DNA from: Streptomyces rapamycinicus NRRL 5491
GTDB lineage: Bacteria; Actinomycetota; Actinomycetes; Streptomycetales; Streptomycetaceae
Assembly (NCBI RefSeq): GCF_024298965.1
Contig: NZ_CP085193.1
Coordinates: forward strand, 9,486,001-9,550,000
Direction: 5' to 3'
DNA length: 64,000 nucleotides
Shown piece after piece: positions 52,005 to 64,000 of this stretch. A model generated the notes under the pieces. That model worked only from the letters and a program-made list of their open reading frames with translations. It was not told where the DNA came from and did no database searches. Every line of letters starts with the position of its first letter. The stretch's first letter is position 1. A program made the translations under genes and the position numbers.

Positions 52005-55000
52005 TGGAGAATCAGGAAAAGCTCTTCGACTACCTGAAGAAGACGTCGGCTGAACTCGTCCAGATGCGCAAGCGCCTCAGGCACATGGAAGCACGCGAGC
52101 ATGAGCCGGTGGCGATCGTGGGTATGGGGTGCCGGTTCCCGGGCGGGGTCGAGGACCCGGAGGGCTTCTGGCAGCTGATCGCCGGAGGCACCGACGCGAT
52201 GTCGGGATTCCCGGTTGATCGCGACTGGAACCTGGAACGCCTGGACGGCTCCGACCCCGGCGACGAGAGCACCTCCTTCGCCCGGGTGGGTGGGTTCCTT
52301 GACGGCGCTGGTGGGTTCGATGCGGAGTTCTTCGGGATCAGTCCGCGTGAGGCGTTGGGGATGGATCCGCAGCAGCGGTTGCTTTTGGAGACGTGTTGGG
52401 AGGCGCTGGAGGACGCGGGGATCGAGCCGGGTTCGCTGAAGGGCACCGACACGGGTGTCTACGCCGGCATCATCGCCTCGGGCTACCAGGCCGGGGAACA
52501 AACTGGCGCCGACGGTTATGTGATGACCGGGACTGCCGCGAGTGTGGCGTCGGGCCGGGTGGCGTACTCGCTGGGTCTGCAGGGGCCTGCGGTGTCGGTG
52601 GACACCGCGTGCTCGTCGTCGCTGATGGCGATTCACCTTGCGGCGCAGGCACTGCGGTCCGGGGAATGCGGGATCGCGCTCGCGGGTGGCGTCACGGTGA
52701 TGGCCACCCCGGAGACTTTCGTGGAGTTCGCGCGGCAGCGGGGGTTGGCTGCCGATGGGCGGTGCAAGCCGTTCGCGGAGGCTGCTGATGGCACCGGGTG
52801 GGGTGAGGGTGTCGGTGTCCTGGTGTTGGAGCGGTTGTCGGATGCGCGTGAGCGTGGGCACCGGGTGTTGGCGGTGGTTGCGGGTAGTGCGGTGAACCAG
52901 GATGGTGCGAGTAATGGTTTGTCGGCGCCGAATGGTCCGTCGCAGCAGCGTGTGATTCGGGCGGCGTTGGCGAGTGCGGGGTTGCAGCCGGGCGATGTCG
53001 ATGTGGTGGAGGCGCACGGTACTGGTACGGCGTTGGGTGACCCGATTGAGGCGCAGGCGCTGTTGGCGACTTATGGGCAGGGTCGGCCGGAGGGTCGGCC
53101 GTTGCTGTTGGGTTCGGTGAAGTCGAACATCGGTCACACGCAGGCGGCTGCTGGTGTCGCGGGCGTGATCAAGATGGTGCAGGCGATGCGGCACGGGATG
53201 CTGCCGCAGACGCTGCACGTGGATGCCCCGTCCTCGCATGTGGACTGGTCGGCCGGGGCGGTGGAGCTGCTCAGCACGGCGCGGGAGTGGCCAGCGGGTT
53301 CCGGTCCGCGGCGGGCTGGTGTGTCGGCGTTCGGGATCAGCGGCACCAACGTGCACCTGATCCTTGAAGAGCTCACCCTGAACGTCCCTGCGCTGGACGG
53401 TTCTGGCGACGGCGGAGAGGCCCTGGAGGCCACTGCCCAGGACGTGTCTGCGGTGGACGCCCCTGTTCTGGATGGGTTGGTGTCTGCGGGTTCGGTGGCG
53501 TGGGTGTTGTCGGCGCGTTCTGATGTGGCGTTGGCCGGGCAGGCGGGTCGGTTGGCGGAGTTCGTTGTGGCTCGTCCGGAGGTGTCGGTTCGGGATGTGG
53601 CGTTCTCGTTGGCCGCGACCCGGACGACGGGGTTTGCGCATCGCTTGGTGGTGGTGGGTGGGGGTCGTGAGCAGTTGTTGGAGAGCTTGGGTGGGGTTGC
53701 GGGGGGTGGGGTGGTGCCGGGTGTGGTGTCCGGTGTTGCTGGTGGTGGTGGGGTTGCGGTGGTGTTTTCGGGTCAGGGTTCGCAGCGTGTGGGGATGGGT
53801 CTTGGGTTGTATGAGGTGTTTCCGGTGTTTGCTGAGGCGTTTGATGAGGTGTGTGGGGAGTTCGAGGGGTTGTTGCCGGGGTCTTTGCGTGAGGTGATCG
53901 CGGCTGGTGGTGCGGGGTTGGATCGGACGGTGTTTGCGCAGGCGGGGTTGTTCGCGGTGCAGGTGGGCTTGTTCCGGTTGTGGTCGTCGTGGGGTGTGGT
54001 GCCGCAGTGTGTGGCGGGTCATTCGATCGGTGAGGTGACGGCTGCGTATGTGGCGGGGGTGTGGGATCTGGCGGATGCGTGTGCGGTGGTGGCGGCGCGG
54101 GGTCGTCTGATGCAGGCGTTGCCGGCGGGTGGGGCGATGGCGGTGTTGGATGCGTCGTGGGCGCAGGCGGATGGGTTGGTTGCCGGGCGGTCGGGTGTGG
54201 CGGTTGCGGCGGTCAACGGTGTGCGTCAGACGGTGATTTCGGGTGTTGAGTCCGTGGTGGAGGAGTTGGCCGGGGTGTGGTGTGAGGGTGGTGGGAGGGC
54301 GCGTCGGCTGCGGGTGAGTCATGCGTTCCATTCGCCGTTGATGGATCCGATGTTGGAGGAGTTCGGGGCGGTTTTGGAGGGGGTGGTCTGTCGTGAGCCG
54401 CAGATTGCCATGGTGTTGGGGACGCCGGGTGCGGATGTGACGGATCCGGCGTATTGGGTGTCGCATGTGCGGGAGACGGTCCGCCACCACGATGTGGTGC
54501 AGGCGATACGGGCTCAGGGTGTCGGGGTCTTCGCCGAACTGGGCCCGGACGGTGCGCTGTCGGCGATGGACGACGATGGCAGCGCGATATGGATTCCGGC
54601 GCTGCGCGAGGGCCAGGACGAACCCGAGACCGCACTACGCGCGCTCGCCGGCCTCTACACATCTGGTGTCGAGGTCGACTGGGCCGCGGTAACGGCTGCC
54701 GGCGCCAGCAAGGTCGCGCTGCCGACGTATCCGTTCCAGCACCAGCACTACTGGCCCAAGGCCTTCACCACTCGTGGGGATGTTTCGTCGGCTGGGCAGC
54801 AGCAGAGCGGGCATCCGTTGTTGGCCGCTGCGGTGTGGCTGGCCGAGGGCGACGGGCTCGTGCTGACGGGCCGTCTGTCGCTGGCCGCGATGCCGTGGCT
54901 CGGCGACCACACCGTCCACGGCACCGTTTTGCTGCCCGGCACGGCGTTCGTGGACCTGGCGATCCACGCCGGAGATCTGGCCGGTTGCGGGACGCTGGAG

Positions 55001-58000
55001 GAACTGACGCTCCAGGAACCGCTGATCCTTCCCGGCTCCGGTGGTGTCCAGCTCCAGGTCCACGTCGGCGACAGCGACAGTGGTCGGCGAACGGTCACCG
55101 TCTCCTCCCGTGAAGGCGAGGGCGAGTGGGTCCGGAACGCGGTCGGTGTGCTGGCCACAGCCGATCGGGAGACGGCCCCCACTCCGCTGGATGTTTGGCC
55201 GCCGACGGGTGCGGAGCCTGTTCAGACGGACGGCGCCTATGAGAGGTTCGCTCAGCGGGGCTATGGGTATGGTCCGGCGTTCCAGGGTCTGCGTCAGGTC
55301 TGGCAGGTCGGGGACACCGTCTACGCCGAGGTCGAGCTGCCCGAGGTTGTCGAAGCCGATGTGGCCGGGTTCGGTCTGCATCCGGCTCTGCTCGACGCTG
55401 GTCTGCACGGTCTGCTGGCCGTGAGTGAGGGCAGCGGTGGGACGGGGTTGCCGTTCGCCTGGTCGGGGGTGCGGCTGCTGGCGGGCGGTGCCCGACACCT
55501 GCGGGTCGTCCTGGCGCGCAGCGCGGGCGGCGTCTCGGTGACGGCGTTCGACGGTGCTGGTCAGCCCGTCTTGCAGGCACAATCGCTGGCGATGCGTGAG
55601 GCCTTGGCCGGTCAGCTCAGCGGCTCGGACCGGCAAGTTCGGCAGTCGCTGTTCACCGTCGACTGGGTTCCGCTGCCGGCGCCTCAGGTCGCTGACGCCG
55701 AAGTGCGGTGGGTGCGGCACGGCGGGTCCGACGTGGCGCCGGTGGTGGTGGCGGTGGTTCCGGCTGCCGAGCCCGGGGTGTCGGCGCCGCGGGCGGCTCA
55801 GCTGGCTGCCGCGAGGGTGTTGGGTTGGGTGCAGGAGTGGCTGGCCGATCCCGGGACCGATGGTTCGCGGTTGGTGGTCTGGATCCAGGGTGCGGCTGCC
55901 GGGCAGGATCTGGCGGGCGCTGCGGTGGTGGGCCTGGTTCGTTCTGCGCAGTCCGAGCACCCGGGCCGGCTGCTGCTGGTCGACGTCGACCTGTCAGCCG
56001 ACTTGGACCCTGGTCGCGACGCTGATGTGGACGCTGTCCTGGCCGTGGCACTGGACGCCGACGAGCCCGAGGTCCGCATCTCTCCGGCTGCTGACGGCGG
56101 GGGCATGGTTGCCTTTGGTCGGTGCTTGGCCCGCGCCAGTGAGCTGGCACTGCCCCGTGGTTCGGGTTGGCGGGTCGAGGTCGCCCAGCCTGGTGACCTG
56201 GGCAGCGCCGCTGTCGTCGACGCTCCCGACGCGGGCGTGGCCCTGTCGGCGGGTCAGGTGCGGGTGGGTCTGCGTGCGGCGGGTGTGAACTTCCGCGACG
56301 TGGTGACCGGTCTGGGAATGGTCGCGGACAACCGAGGCCTCGGCGGCGAAGGTGCCGGGGTTGTCCTGGAGATCGGTCCCGGGGTGGACGGTCTGACCGT
56401 CGGTCAGTCGGTGATGGGTCTGGTTCCGGGTTGGGGTCCGGTCGGGGTTGTGGACAGCCGGTTGGTGGCTGCCATCCCGCGGGGTTGGTCGTTCCAGCAG
56501 GCCGCGGCGGTGCCGGTCGGGTACCTCACCGCGTTCTACGCGTTGCGGGACCTGGCCCGGGTCCGCCCGGGTCAGCGGGTCCTCATCCACGCCGGGACCG
56601 GTGGGGTCGGTACGGCTGCGGTGCAGTTGGCCAAGGCGTGGGGTTTGGAGGTTTTCGCGACCGCGAGCCCGGCCAAGCAGCCCGCGTTGCGGGCCATCGG
56701 TGTGGAGGAGAGCCACATCGCCTCCACCCGTGACCTGGCCTTCTGCGACCAGTTCCTGGCCGTGACCGGTGGCGGGGGCATGGACGTGGTCCTCAATGCC
56801 CTCGCCGGGGAGTTCACGGACGCCTCCCTGCGGCTGCTGCCGCGCGGTGGCCGGTTCGTGGAGATGGGCAAGACCGACATCCGCAACCCCGAGCAAGTGG
56901 CCCAGACCTGCCCCGGTGTGGTGTATCAGGCGTTCGACCTGATGGATGCGGGCGAGCCACGGGTCGCGGAGATGCTGGCCGAGCTCGGTGGCTTGTTCGA
57001 CGCTGGGACGCTGACTCCGCCGCCTGTGACGTGTTTCGAGCTGTCGCAGGCGGTGGCGGCGCTGCGCCATCTCCAGGCCGCCCGGCACGTGGGCAAGGTC
57101 GTGTTGAACGTCCCCGCTGAGTGGGACCCGCAGGGCACGGTGCTGGTCACGGGTGGCACCGGGACGCTGGGCGGGGAACTGGCCCGGCACCTGGTGGACG
57201 TACGCGGGATGCGGCACCTGGTGCTGTTGTCGCGGCGGGGTCCGGCGGCGCCGGGAGTCGCGCACCTAGTCGCCGAGTTGGCGGCCTCGGGAGCGCGGGT
57301 GAGCGTCCTGGCTGGTGACGCTGCCGACCGTGACGCCCTGATGTCGGTGTTGGCGCGGCTTCAGGTTGAGCGTCCGCTGACGGCGGTGGTGCATGCCGCC
57401 GGTGTGATCGACGACGCGACCGTGGAGTCGCTGACGCCCGAGCGCATGGCGACGGTGCTGGCCGCCAAGGCCGATGCGGCGTGGAACCTGCACGAGCTGA
57501 CCGAGGACGCGGGCCTGGCGGGCTTCGTGCTGTACTCCTCGGCTGCGGCTGTCATGGGCAGCCCAGGGCAAGGGAGTTACGCCGCCGCCAACGCGTTCCT
57601 GGATGCGCTGGCCGCCTATCGTCGCGATCGGCAGCTGGCTGGCCAGTCGCTGGCGTGGGGCCTGTGGGCCCAGACCTCGGAGATGACCGGCCACCTGGAG
57701 GGCGCCGGTCTGTCGCGCCTGCGCCGTGGCGGCGTCCAGCCGCTGACGACCGAACAGGGCCTGGCGCTGTTCGAGGCCGCTACCGCATTGGGTGCGCCTC
57801 TGGCGGTCCCGGCCCGACTCGACTTGGCCGCGCTGTCGCGTGCTGGCGGGCCGGTGCCCACGCTGCTACGGGGGCTGGCTGCTGGCGGTGTCCCCGTGCG
57901 CCCGACCGCGGCTGTGGCTGCGGGCTCGGTTGGCTTGGCGGCGCGGTTGGCAGCGCTTTCGCCCGCCGATCGTGAGCAGGAGGTCCTGCAGATCGTCCGG

Positions 58001-61000
58001 GCCGCTGCCGCCGTTGTCCTGGGGCACAGTCGCCCCGGGGACATCGATCCTCAGCGGGCGTTCCGTGAGATGGGCATCGACTCCCTGACCGGGCTGGAGC
58101 TGCGCAACCGGCTGGCGGCCGAGACGGGCCTGAGCCTGCCCGCCACCTTGGTCTTCGACTACCCCGTCCCGCTGGAACTCGCCCGGCACCTGGTGGCAGA
58201 GGTGTGCGGGACCGACGGTGTGGCTGCCGCCCCTGTGGTCCGCGTCGGCATGGACGAGCCGGTGGCGATCGTGGGCATGGGGTGCCGGTTCCCGGGCGGG
58301 GCGGAGGATCCGGAGGGCTTCTGGCAGATGGTCGTCGGAGGCGCCGACGCGATGTCGGGCTTCCCGGCGGACCGCGGCTGGGACATGGTGGCCCTGCCTG
58401 ACCCGGACTCCGATGACGGGGGCGCGGGTTACGCCCGAGTGGGTGGTTTCCTGGATAAAGCTGGTGAGTTCGATGCGGAGTTCTTCGGGATCAGTCCGCG
58501 CGAGGCGTTGGGGATGGACCCGCAGCAGCGACTGCTGTTGGAGACGTGTTGGGAGGCGCTGGAGGACGCGGGCATCACTCCAGCTTCGCTGCGGGACTCC
58601 GATACCGGGGTTTACGCCGGCATCATCGCGTCGGGTTACCAGCTCGGTGAGCAGGACGGCGATGGCGGCTTCGGGATAACCGGGACGACGGCGAGTGTGG
58701 CGTCAGGACGCGTGGCGTACTCGCTGGGGTTGCAGGGTCCGGCCGTCTCGATCGACACGGCGTGTTCCTCGTCGCTGACGGCGATTCACCTTGCGGCGCA
58801 GGCGTTGCGGTCCGGTGAGTGCGGGCTCGCGCTGGCGGGCGGCGTCACGGTCATGGCCACCCCGGGCGCGTTCACGGAGTTCGCGCGGCAGCGAGGACTG
58901 GCCGGCGACGGCCGTTGCAAGCCGTTCGCGGACGCCGCCGACGGCACCGGTTGGGGTGAAGGCGTCGGGATGGTCGTCCTGGAGCGGCTGTCGGACGCGC
59001 GTGAGCGTGGGCACCGTGTTTTGGCGGTAGTGGCGGGTAGTGCGGTCAACCAGGATGGGGCCAGTAATGGTCTGTCGGCGCCGAATGGTCCGTCGCAGCA
59101 GCGTGTGATCCGGGCGGCGTTGGCGAGTGCGGGGCTTCAGTCGGCTGACGTTGACGTCGTGGAGGCGCACGGTACCGGTACGGCGTTGGGTGACCCGATT
59201 GAGGCGCAGGCGCTGTTGGCGACTTATGGGCAGGGTCGGCCGGAGGGTCGGCCGTTGCTGTTGGGTTCGGTGAAGTCGAACATCGGTCACACGCAGGCGG
59301 CTGCTGGTGTGGCGGGTGTGATCAAGATGGTGCAGGCGATGCGGCACGGGATGCTGCCGCAGACGTTGCACGTGGATGCCCCGTCCTCGCATGTGGACTG
59401 GTCGGCTGGAGCGGTGGAGCTGCTGACCGAGCCGCGGGAGTGGCCGGCGGGCACTGGTCCGCGGCGTGCGGGTGTGTCGGCGTTCGGGATCAGCGGCACC
59501 AACGTCCACCTCATCCTCGAACAGCCCGCGCAGGACGCGGCTGCTGTGGAGGTTCCTGTCCTGGATGGGCCGGAGTCTGCGGGTTCGGTGGCGTGGGTGG
59601 TGTCGGCGCGGTCGGCTGCGGCGTTGGCCGGGCAGGCGGGTCGGCTGGCGGAGTTCTTGGCTGATCGGCCGGAGGTTTCGGCCAAGGACTTGGCGTTTTC
59701 TCTGGCGGTGACGAGGACCACGGGGTTTGCGCACCGCCTAGCGGTGATCGGTCAGGACCGTGAGCAGCTGCTGGAGAGCCTGGGCGCGGTCGCGGCGGGC
59801 CAGGAGGCGTCCGGTGTTGTGACCGGGGTGGTGACCGGAGGCGCTGGTTCGGCGTCGGTGTCGCGGCCGGTGTTCGTGTTCGCGGGTCAGGGTGCGCAGT
59901 GGGTCGGGATGGGTCTGCAACTGTGGGATGAGGAGCCGGTGTTCGCGGCGGCGATGGAGCGCTGCGCGGCGGCCTTGGCGCCGTTTGTGGACTGGCAGTT
60001 GCGTGATGTGCTCGCGGATGCGGGATTGTTGGCGCGGGTGGATGCGGTGCAGCCGGCGTCGTGGGCGGTAGCGGTCAGCCTGGCCGGGTTGTGGCGCGCG
60101 TACGGCGTCGAGCCTGCGGCGGTGGCGGGTCACAGCCAGGGTGAGATCGCGGCGGCGTGCGTCGCCGACGGCCTGTCTCTGGAGGACGGTGCGCGGGTCG
60201 TCGCTTTGCGCAGCCGGGCGTTGGCGGGTCTGGCGGGTACGGGCGGGATGGTGTCGGTCCCGGCCGGGTTGGACGAGGTGGGGGAGTGGATCTCCCGCTG
60301 GGGTGAGGACCTGTCGGTCGCGGCCGTCAACGGCCCCCGGCAGATCGTGGTGGCCGGTGCCGCGAACGCGTGTGCGGAGTTCGTGGACGCCTACGGCGAT
60401 CGCGGTGCGCGCCGCATCGCGGTGGATTACGCCTCGCACACCGCGCATGTCGAGGCCGTCCAGGAGCGTCTTGCCGAGGATCTGGCCGCAGTGGTTGCCG
60501 ACAGCAGTGCGGTGCCGTTCTACTCCACGCTTGAGGCCGCGGTGGTGGACACCGCCGGGCTGGATGGCGGGTACTGGTTCCGGAACCTGCGTGAGCCGGT
60601 GCGGTTCGGCGAGGTCATCGCCGCGCTGGCGGCGGACGGCCACCGGGCGTTCGTCGAGGTCAGCCCGCATCCAGTGCTGGGCTTGGCGATCGCGCAGGCC
60701 GGTGAGGACCTGGTCGCGGTGGGCACGTTGCAGCGCGGCGATGGCGGCCGCGGCCGCTGGTTGGCCGCGCTGGCCGGTGCCTACGCCGCCGGTGTCGAGG
60801 TGGACTGGGCCGCGGTGGCCGGCGAGGGCGCGCAGACGGTTGCTCTGCCGACGTATCCGTTCCAGCGGGAGCGTTACTGGCCCAAGGCGATGGCCGGTCG
60901 TGGGGATGTTTCGTCGGCTGGGCAGCAGCAGAGCGGGCATCCGTTGTTGGCCGCTGCGGTGTGGCTGGCCGAGGGCAACGGACTGGTGCTGACGGGTCGC

Positions 61001-64000
61001 CTGTCGCTGGCCGCGATGCCGTGGCTCGGCGACCACACCGTCCACGGCACCGTCCTGCTGCCCGGCACGGCGTTCGTGGACCTGGCGATCCACGCCGGAG
61101 ATCTGGCCGGTTGCGGGACGCTGGAGGAACTGACGCTCCAGGAACCGCTCATCCTGCCGGACCGGGGCGGCGTCCAGCTCCAGGTCCACGTCGGCGACAG
61201 CGACAGTGGTCGCCGAACGGTCACCGTCTCCTCCCGTGAGGGGGAGGGCGAGTGGGTTCGGCATGCCGTGGGCGTACTCGCCCCGGCTGGTAGTGAGCCC
61301 GTCCCGGCCCCGCTGGGTGCGTGGCCTCCGGCGGGTGCGGAGCCCGTTCAGACGGACGGCACCTATGAGAAGTTCGCTCAGCGGGGCTATGGGTATGGTC
61401 CGGCGTTCCAGGGTCTGCGTCAGGTCTGGCGCGCCGGGGACACCGTCTACGCCGAGGTGGAGCTGCCTGAGGTCATCGACTCCGATGTGGCCGGGTTCGG
61501 TCTGCATCCCGCTCTCCTTGATGCCGGTCTGCACGGTCTGCACGGTCTGCACGGTCTGCTGGCCGTGAGTGACGGCAGCGGTGGGACGGGGTTGCCGTTC
61601 GCGTGGTCGGGGGTGCGGCTGCTGGCGGGCGGTGCCCGACACCTGCGCGTGGTTCTGGCCCCCGTACAGGGTGGTGTCTCGGTCACCGCGTTCGACGGTG
61701 CTGGTGAACCGGTTTTGCAGGTGCGGTCGTTGGCGCTGAGGGATGCCTTGGCCGGTCAGCTCAGCGGCTCGGACCGGCAAGTTCGGCAGTCGCTGTTCAC
61801 CGTCGACTGGGTTCCGCTGCCGGCGCCTGAGGCCGTTGACGCCGAAGTGCGGTGGGTGCGGCACGGCGGGTCCGAGGTGGCGCCGGTGGTGGTGGCGGTG
61901 GTTCCGGCTGCACCGTCCGGGGTGTCGGCGCCGCAGGCGGCTCAGGCGGCTGCCGCGACGGTGTTGGGTTGGGTGCAGGAGTGGCTGGCCGATCCTGAGA
62001 CGGACGATTCGCGGTTGGTGGTCTGGACCCAGGGTGCGGCCGCCGGACAGGATCTGGCGGGCGCGGCGGTTACGGGTCTGGTTCGTTCTGCGCAGTCCGA
62101 GCACCCGGGCCGGCTGCTGCTGGCCGATGTCGACCCGTCGACCGGCCTGGACCCGGACAGTGACGCCGACGTGGACACCGTCCTGGCCGTGGCACTGGAG
62201 GCTGACGAGCCTGAGGTCCGCATCTCTCCGGCTACTGGCGGCGGGACTGTGGTGGCCAATGGTCGGCGGTTGGTCCGGGCGGGCGCGTCCGGTGAGTTGG
62301 CCTTGCCGGGTGGTTCGGGTTGGCGGGTGGAGGTGACCCAGCCTGGTGACCTGGGCAGTGTCGCTGTGATCGATGCTCCCGAGGCGGGTGTGGCGTTGTC
62401 GGCGGGTCAGGTGCGGGTGGGTCTGCGTGCTGCGGGCGTGAACTTCCATGACGTCGTCGGCGGGCTGGGGATGGTCGTGGATGGCCGGGTCCTGGGTATG
62501 GAAGGTGCCGGGGTTGTCCTGGAGCTCGGTCCCGGGGTGGACGGCCTGACCGTTGGCCAGTCGGTGATGGGTCTGGTGTCGGGTTGGGGTCCGGTCGGGG
62601 TTGTCGACAGTCGGCTGCTTGCCCCGATCCCGCAGGGTTGGTCGTTCCAGCAGGCCGCATCGGTGTCGGCAGGGTTCCTGACGGCGTTCTACGGGTTGCG
62701 GGATCTGGCCCGGGTCCGCCCGGGCCAGCGGGTGCTCATCCACGCCGGGACCGGTGGTGTGGGTACGGCCGCGGTGCAGTTGGCCAAGGAATGGGGGCTT
62801 GAGGTTTTCGCGACCGCGAGCCCGGCCAAGCAGCACGCGCTGCGAGCCATGGGTGTGGACGAGAGCCACATCGCCTCGACCCGTGATCTCACCTTCTGCG
62901 ACCAGTTCCTGGCCGTGACCGGTGGCGAGGGCATGGAAGTGGTGGTCAACGCGCTGGCCGGGGAGTTCACGGACGCCTCGTTGCGGCTGTTGCCACGCGG
63001 TGGTCAGTTCGTGGAGATGGGTAAGACCGATATCCGCGATGCGGCGCAGGTTGCCGAGTCCCACCCCGGTGTGGTGTATCAGGCGTTCGACCTGATGGAC
63101 GCCGGTGTACCGCGGGTTGCGGAGATGCTGTCCGAGCTCGGTGGCATGTTCGACGCGGGCACCCTGGTCCCGCCGCGGGTGACGTGTTTCGAGCTGTCGC
63201 AGGCGGTGGCGGCGCTGCGCCACCTCCAGGCCGCCCGCCACATCGGCAAGGTCGTGTTGAACGTCCCCGCTGAGTGGGACCCGCAGGGCACCGTGCTTGT
63301 CACGGGTGGTCCCGGAACGTTGGGCGGGGAACTGGCCCGGCACCTGGTCGACGTCCGTGGCATGCGGCATCTGCTGCTGATGTCACGGCGCGGTCCGGCG
63401 GCGCCGGGAGTGGCTCGTCTGGTGGCGGAGCTGGCGCAGTCGGGGGCGAGTGTGCGGGTGCAGGCTGGCGATGCCGCCGACCGCGACGCCCTGGCGTCTG
63501 TGTTGGCGCGGATTCAGGTTGAGCGGCCGTTGACCGCCGTGGTTCATGCGGCTGGGGTGATCGACGACGCGACGGTGGAGTCGTTGACGCCCGCGCGGAT
63601 GGTGCCGGTGCTGTCGGCGAAGGCCGATGCGGCCTGGAACCTGCACGAGCTGACCGAGGGCGTCGGCCTTGCTGGCTTCGTGCTGTACTCCTCGGCTGCG
63701 GCGGTCATGGGTAGTGCGGGTCAGGGGAGTTATGCCGCCGCGAACGCGTTCCTGGACGCGCTGGCCGCCTATCGTCGAGACCGGCACCTGGCCGGTCAGT
63801 CGCTGGCGTGGGGACTGTGGGACCAGACCTCGGAGATGACCGGCCACCTGGAGGGCGCTGGTCTGTCGCGCCTGCGCCGTGGCGGCGTTCAGCCGCTGTC
63901 GACGGAGCAGGGCTTGGCGCTGTTCGAGGCTGCTACCGCGCTGGGTGCGTCGTTGGCGGTCCCGGCCCGGCTGGAAGTGACGGGGCTGTCCCGTGGCGGA
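52004..64000 (+). CDS. Type I modular PKS, modules 4 and 5 (3' end outside window)
   Basis: The second PKS of the operon is open through 3999 codons to the window edge. The ATG at 52004 shares its A with the preceding TAA stop. The N-terminus [18 protein letters not shown] is a coiled-coil docking segment expected to pair with the C-terminus of the upstream PKS, making modules 3 to 4 the natural transfer. Module 4 is KS-AT(malonyl)-DH-ER-KR-ACP, and module 5 is KS-AT(methylmalonyl)-DH-ER-KR with its ACP beyond the edge. All ketosynthases have DTACSSS and both His motifs. Inter-module linkers and domains are very similar to those of the upstream gene, pointing to repeated internal duplication. 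Confidence 0.95.
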   Translation, partial: MENQEKLFDYLKKTSAELVQMRKRLRHMEAREHEPVAIVGMGCRFPGGVEDPEGFWQLIAGGTDAMSGFPVDRDWNLERLDGSDPGDESTSFARVGGFLDGAGGFDAEFFGISPREALGMDPQQRLLLETCWEALEDAGIEPGSLKGTDTGVYAGIIASGYQAGEQTGADGYVMTGTAASVASGRVAYSLGLQGPAVSVDTACSSSLMAIHLAAQALRSGECGIALAGGVTVMATPETFVEFARQRGLAADGRCKPFAEAADGTGWGEGVGVLVLERLSDARERGHRVLAVVAGSAVNQDGASNGLSAPNGPSQQRVIRAALASAGLQPGDVDVVEAHGTGTALGDPIEAQALLATYGQGRPEGRPLLLGSVKSNIGHTQAAAGVAGVIKMVQAMRHGMLPQTLHVDAPSSHVDWSAGAVELLSTAREWPAGSGPRRAGVSAFGISGTNVHLILEELTLNVPALDGSGDGGEALEATAQDVSAVDAPVLDGLVSAGSVAWVLSARSDVALAGQAGRLAEFVVARPEVSVRDVAFSLAATRTTGFAHRLVVVGGGREQLLESLGGVAGGGVVPGVVSGVAGGGGVAVVFSGQGSQRVGMGLGLYEVFPVFAEAFDEVCGEFEGLLPGSLREVIAAGGAGLDRTVFAQAGLFAVQVGLFRLWSSWGVVPQCVAGHSIGEVTAAYVAGVWDLADACAVVAARGRLMQALPAGGAMAVLDASWAQADGLVAGRSGVAVAAVNGVRQTVISGVESVVEELAGVWCEGGGRARRLRVSHAFHSPLMDPMLEEFGAVLEGVVCREPQIAMVLGTPGADVTDPAYWVSHVRETVRHHDVVQAIRAQGVGVFAELGPDGALSAMDDDGSAIWIPALREGQDEPETALRALAGLYTSGVEVDWAAVTAAGASKVALPTYPFQHQHYWPKAFTTRGDVSSAGQQQSGHPLLAAAVWLAEGDGLVLTGRLSLAAMPWLGDHTVHGTVLLPGTAFVDLAIHAGDLAGCGTLEELTLQEPLILPGSGGVQLQVHVGDSDSGRRTVTVSSREGEGEWVRNAVGVLATADRETAPTPLDVWPPTGAEPVQTDGAYERFAQRGYGYGPAFQGLRQVWQVGDTVYAEVELPEVVEADVAGFGLHPALLDAGLHGLLAVSEGSGGTGLPFAWSGVRLLAGGARHLRVVLARSAGGVSVTAFDGAGQPVLQAQSLAMREALAGQLSGSDRQVRQSLFTVDWVPLPAPQVADAEVRWVRHGGSDVAPVVVAVVPAAEPGVSAPRAAQLAAARVLGWVQEWLADPGTDGSRLVVWIQGAAAGQDLAGAAVVGLVRSAQSEHPGRLLLVDVDLSADLDPGRDADVDAVLAVALDADEPEVRISPAADGGGMVAFGRCLARASELALPRGSGWRVEVAQPGDLGSAAVVDAPDAGVALSAGQVRVGLRAAGVNFRDVVTGLGMVADNRGLGGEGAGVVLEIGPGVDGLTVGQSVMGLVPGWGPVGVVDSRLVAAIPRGWSFQQAAAVPVGYLTAFYALRDLARVRPGQRVLIHAGTGGVGTAAVQLAKAWGLEVFATASPAKQPALRAIGVEESHIASTRDLAFCDQFLAVTGGGGMDVVLNALAGEFTDASLRLLPRGGRFVEMGKTDIRNPEQVAQTCPGVVYQAFDLMDAGEPRVAEMLAELGGLFDAGTLTPPPVTCFELSQAVAALRHLQAARHVGKVVLNVPAEWDPQGTVLVTGGTGTLGGELARHLVDVRGMRHLVLLSRRGPAAPGVAHLVAELAASGARVSVLAGDAADRDALMSVLARLQVERPLTAVVHAAGVIDDATVESLTPERMATVLAAKADAAWNLHELTEDAGLAGFVLYSSAAAVMGSPGQGSYAAANAFLDALAAYRRDRQLAGQSLAWGLWAQTSEMTGHLEGAGLSRLRRGGVQPLTTEQGLALFEAATALGAPLAVPARLDLAALSRAGGPVPTLLRGLAAGGVPVRPTAAVAAGSVGLAARLAALSPADREQEVLQIVRAAAAVVLGHSRPGDIDPQRAFREMGIDSLTGLELRNRLAAETGLSLPATLVFDYPVPLELARHLVAEVCGTDGVAAAPVVRVGMDEPVAIVGMGCRFPGGAEDPEGFWQMVVGGADAMSGFPADRGWDMVALPDPDSDDGGAGYARVGGFLDKAGEFDAEFFGISPREALGMDPQQRLLLETCWEALEDAGITPASLRDSDTGVYAGIIASGYQLGEQDGDGGFGITGTTASVASGRVAYSLGLQGPAVSIDTACSSSLTAIHLAAQALRSGECGLALAGGVTVMATPGAFTEFARQRGLAGDGRCKPFADAADGTGWGEGVGMVVLERLSDARERGHRVLAVVAGSAVNQDGASNGLSAPNGPSQQRVIRAALASAGLQSADVDVVEAHGTGTALGDPIEAQALLATYGQGRPEGRPLLLGSVKSNIGHTQAAAGVAGVIKMVQAMRHGMLPQTLHVDAPSSHVDWSAGAVELLTEPREWPAGTGPRRAGVSAFGISGTNVHLILEQPAQDAAAVEVPVLDGPESAGSVAWVVSARSAAALAGQAGRLAEFLADRPEVSAKDLAFSLAVTRTTGFAHRLAVIGQDREQLLESLGAVAAGQEASGVVTGVVTGGAGSASVSRPVFVFAGQGAQWVGMGLQLWDEEPVFAAAMERCAAALAPFVDWQLRDVLADAGLLARVDAVQPASWAVAVSLAGLWRAYGVEPAAVAGHSQGEIAAACVADGLSLEDGARVVALRSRALAGLAGTGGMVSVPAGLDEVGEWISRWGEDLSVAAVNGPRQIVVAGAANACAEFVDAYGDRGARRIAVDYASHTAHVEAVQERLAEDLAAVVADSSAVPFYSTLEAAVVDTAGLDGGYWFRNLREPVRFGEVIAALAADGHRAFVEVSPHPVLGLAIAQAGEDLVAVGTLQRGDGGRGRWLAALAGAYAAGVEVDWAAVAGEGAQTVALPTYPFQRERYWPKAMAGRGDVSSAGQQQSGHPLLAAAVWLAEGNGLVLTGRLSLAAMPWLGDHTVHGTVLLPGTAFVDLAIHAGDLAGCGTLEELTLQEPLILPDRGGVQLQVHVGDSDSGRRTVTVSSREGEGEWVRHAVGVLAPAGSEPVPAPLGAWPPAGAEPVQTDGTYEKFAQRGYGYGPAFQGLRQVWRAGDTVYAEVELPEVIDSDVAGFGLHPALLDAGLHGLHGLHGLLAVSDGSGGTGLPFAWSGVRLLAGGARHLRVVLAPVQGGVSVTAFDGAGEPVLQVRSLALRDALAGQLSGSDRQVRQSLFTVDWVPLPAPEAVDAEVRWVRHGGSEVAPVVVAVVPAAPSGVSAPQAAQAAAATVLGWVQEWLADPETDDSRLVVWTQGAAAGQDLAGAAVTGLVRSAQSEHPGRLLLADVDPSTGLDPDSDADVDTVLAVALEADEPEVRISPATGGGTVVANGRRLVRAGASGELALPGGSGWRVEVTQPGDLGSVAVIDAPEAGVALSAGQVRVGLRAAGVNFHDVVGGLGMVVDGRVLGMEGAGVVLELGPGVDGLTVGQSVMGLVSGWGPVGVVDSRLLAPIPQGWSFQQAASVSAGFLTAFYGLRDLARVRPGQRVLIHAGTGGVGTAAVQLAKEWGLEVFATASPAKQHALRAMGVDESHIASTRDLTFCDQFLAVTGGEGMEVVVNALAGEFTDASLRLLPRGGQFVEMGKTDIRDAAQVAESHPGVVYQAFDLMDAGVPRVAEMLSELGGMFDAGTLVPPRVTCFELSQAVAALRHLQAARHIGKVVLNVPAEWDPQGTVLVTGGPGTLGGELARHLVDVRGMRHLLLMSRRGPAAPGVARLVAELAQSGASVRVQAGDAADRDALASVLARIQVERPLTAVVHAAGVIDDATVESLTPARMVPVLSAKADAAWNLHELTEGVGLAGFVLYSSAAAVMGSAGQGSYAAANAFLDALAAYRRDRHLAGQSLAWGLWDQTSEMTGHLEGAGLSRLRRGGVQPLSTEQGLALFEAATALGASLAVPARLEVTGLSRGG
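52103..58190 (+). other. PKS module 4: KS-AT(malonyl)-DH-ER-KR-ACP
   Basis: KS 52103-53370. AT 53752-54640 with GHSIG and HAFH (malonyl), nearly the same sequence as the loading AT. DH 54810-55610 ([15 protein letters not shown]). ER 56150-57110 ([15 protein letters not shown]). KR 57130-57715 ([19 protein letters not shown]). ACP 57960-58190. Predicted: unbranched, fully reduced two-carbon unit. Confidence 0.9.
53705..54757 (+). repeat. Malonyl-AT cassette, copy in module 4
   Basis: Partner of 31644-32696. Similarity also extends, less perfectly, ~220 bp upstream into the KS-AT linker ([14 protein letters not shown]...). It ends sharply after the shared [10 protein letters not shown] segment, where the copies diverge. 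Confidence 0.9.
58258..64000 (+). other. PKS module 5: KS-AT(methylmalonyl)-DH-ER-KR, truncated by window edge
   Basis: KS 58258-59523. AT 59860-60690 (GHSQG, YASH; VDAVQ upstream in place of VDVVQ). DH 60940-61745 ([10 protein letters not shown]) with an expanded [16 protein letters not shown] 62300-63260 (NFHD). KR 63285-63875, whose cofactor motif reads TGGPGTLG instead of TGGTGxLG. The triad regions YSS and SYAAANA are normal. ACP is not reached. Predicted fully reduced methyl-branched unit if the KR tolerates the Thr-to-Pro change. Confidence 0.88.
61529..61555 (+). repeat. Three tandem copies of CTGCACGGT inside the module 5 DH
   Basis: The 9-bp unit encodes LHG three times, directly after the second DH motif. 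All other modules in the window have one copy. In-frame slippage expansion is the likely cause. Confidence 0.92.

Noticed and set aside
34293..64000. Regularly spaced repeats suggestive of a CRISPR array or satellite
   Set aside because: The repeats are homologous PKS domains of kilobase length in one reading frame, not short repeats with unique spacers.

Overview
The window is high-GC actinomycete DNA, most likely from Streptomyces or a close relative. The support is GC-rich third codon positions, GTG starts, a GH10 xylanase with a ricin-type tail, a SARP regulator and type I modular polyketide synthases (PKS). Most of it (about 4.4 kb to the right edge) reads as one large reducing type I PKS gene cluster. 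The cluster continues beyond position 64000.

Layout. 1-4.1 kb is the flank: the 3' part of a secreted xylanase, then decayed genes (an Old Yellow Enzyme type reductase lacking its N-terminus, a frameshifted medium-chain oxidoreductase) abutting a transposase. 4.5-8.8 kb holds a type II thioesterase, crotonyl-CoA carboxylase/reductase and a SARP-type activator. 9.7-16.7 kb holds a collapsed PKS relic followed by an intact one-module PKS (KS-AT-DH-ER-KR-ACP). 17.1-21.0 kb holds two cytochrome P450 genes, each with its own ferredoxin, in an inverted arrangement; a small acidic protein gene leads one arm. 21.0-27.4 kb holds uroporphyrinogen decarboxylase, an aldehyde dehydrogenase, a third P450, a FUSC-type membrane protein and a divergent MarR regulator. 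27.8-29.0 kb holds truncated second copies of the SARP and thioesterase genes in inverted order. 30.0-64.0 kb holds two giant, translationally coupled PKS genes: a loading module plus modules 1-3, then modules 4 and 5, with module 5 cut by the window edge.

How it fits together. The loading module has a KSQ domain (Cys replaced by Gln) and a malonyl-type AT, which predicts an acetate starter made by decarboxylation. Modules 1, 2, 3 and 5 have methylmalonyl-type ATs (YASH); module 4 has a malonyl-type AT (HAFH). All modules here are fully reducing by domain content except module 3, which lacks ER and should leave an alkene. The product is therefore expected to be a largely saturated, methyl-branched chain. 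The separate one-module PKS has a VAGH AT signature, usual for ethylmalonyl or other alkylmalonyl units, which matches the crotonyl-CoA carboxylase/reductase gene. Three P450s, two ferredoxins and an aldehyde dehydrogenase suggest stepwise oxidation of the chain, and an extra hemE could support haem supply. I cannot name the product.

Most notable observations: (i) the inverted P450-ferredoxin pair is a gene-conversion mosaic, and both P450s lack the usual acidic I-helix residue; (ii) a related ~60 bp element lies in the same orientation ahead of three tailoring operons; (iii) the SARP/thioesterase remnant is an inverted copy of the left end of the cluster; (iv) a nearly identical ~1.05 kb malonyl-AT cassette occurs in both giant PKS genes. 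Substrate and product statements are inferred from motifs; database searches were not possible.
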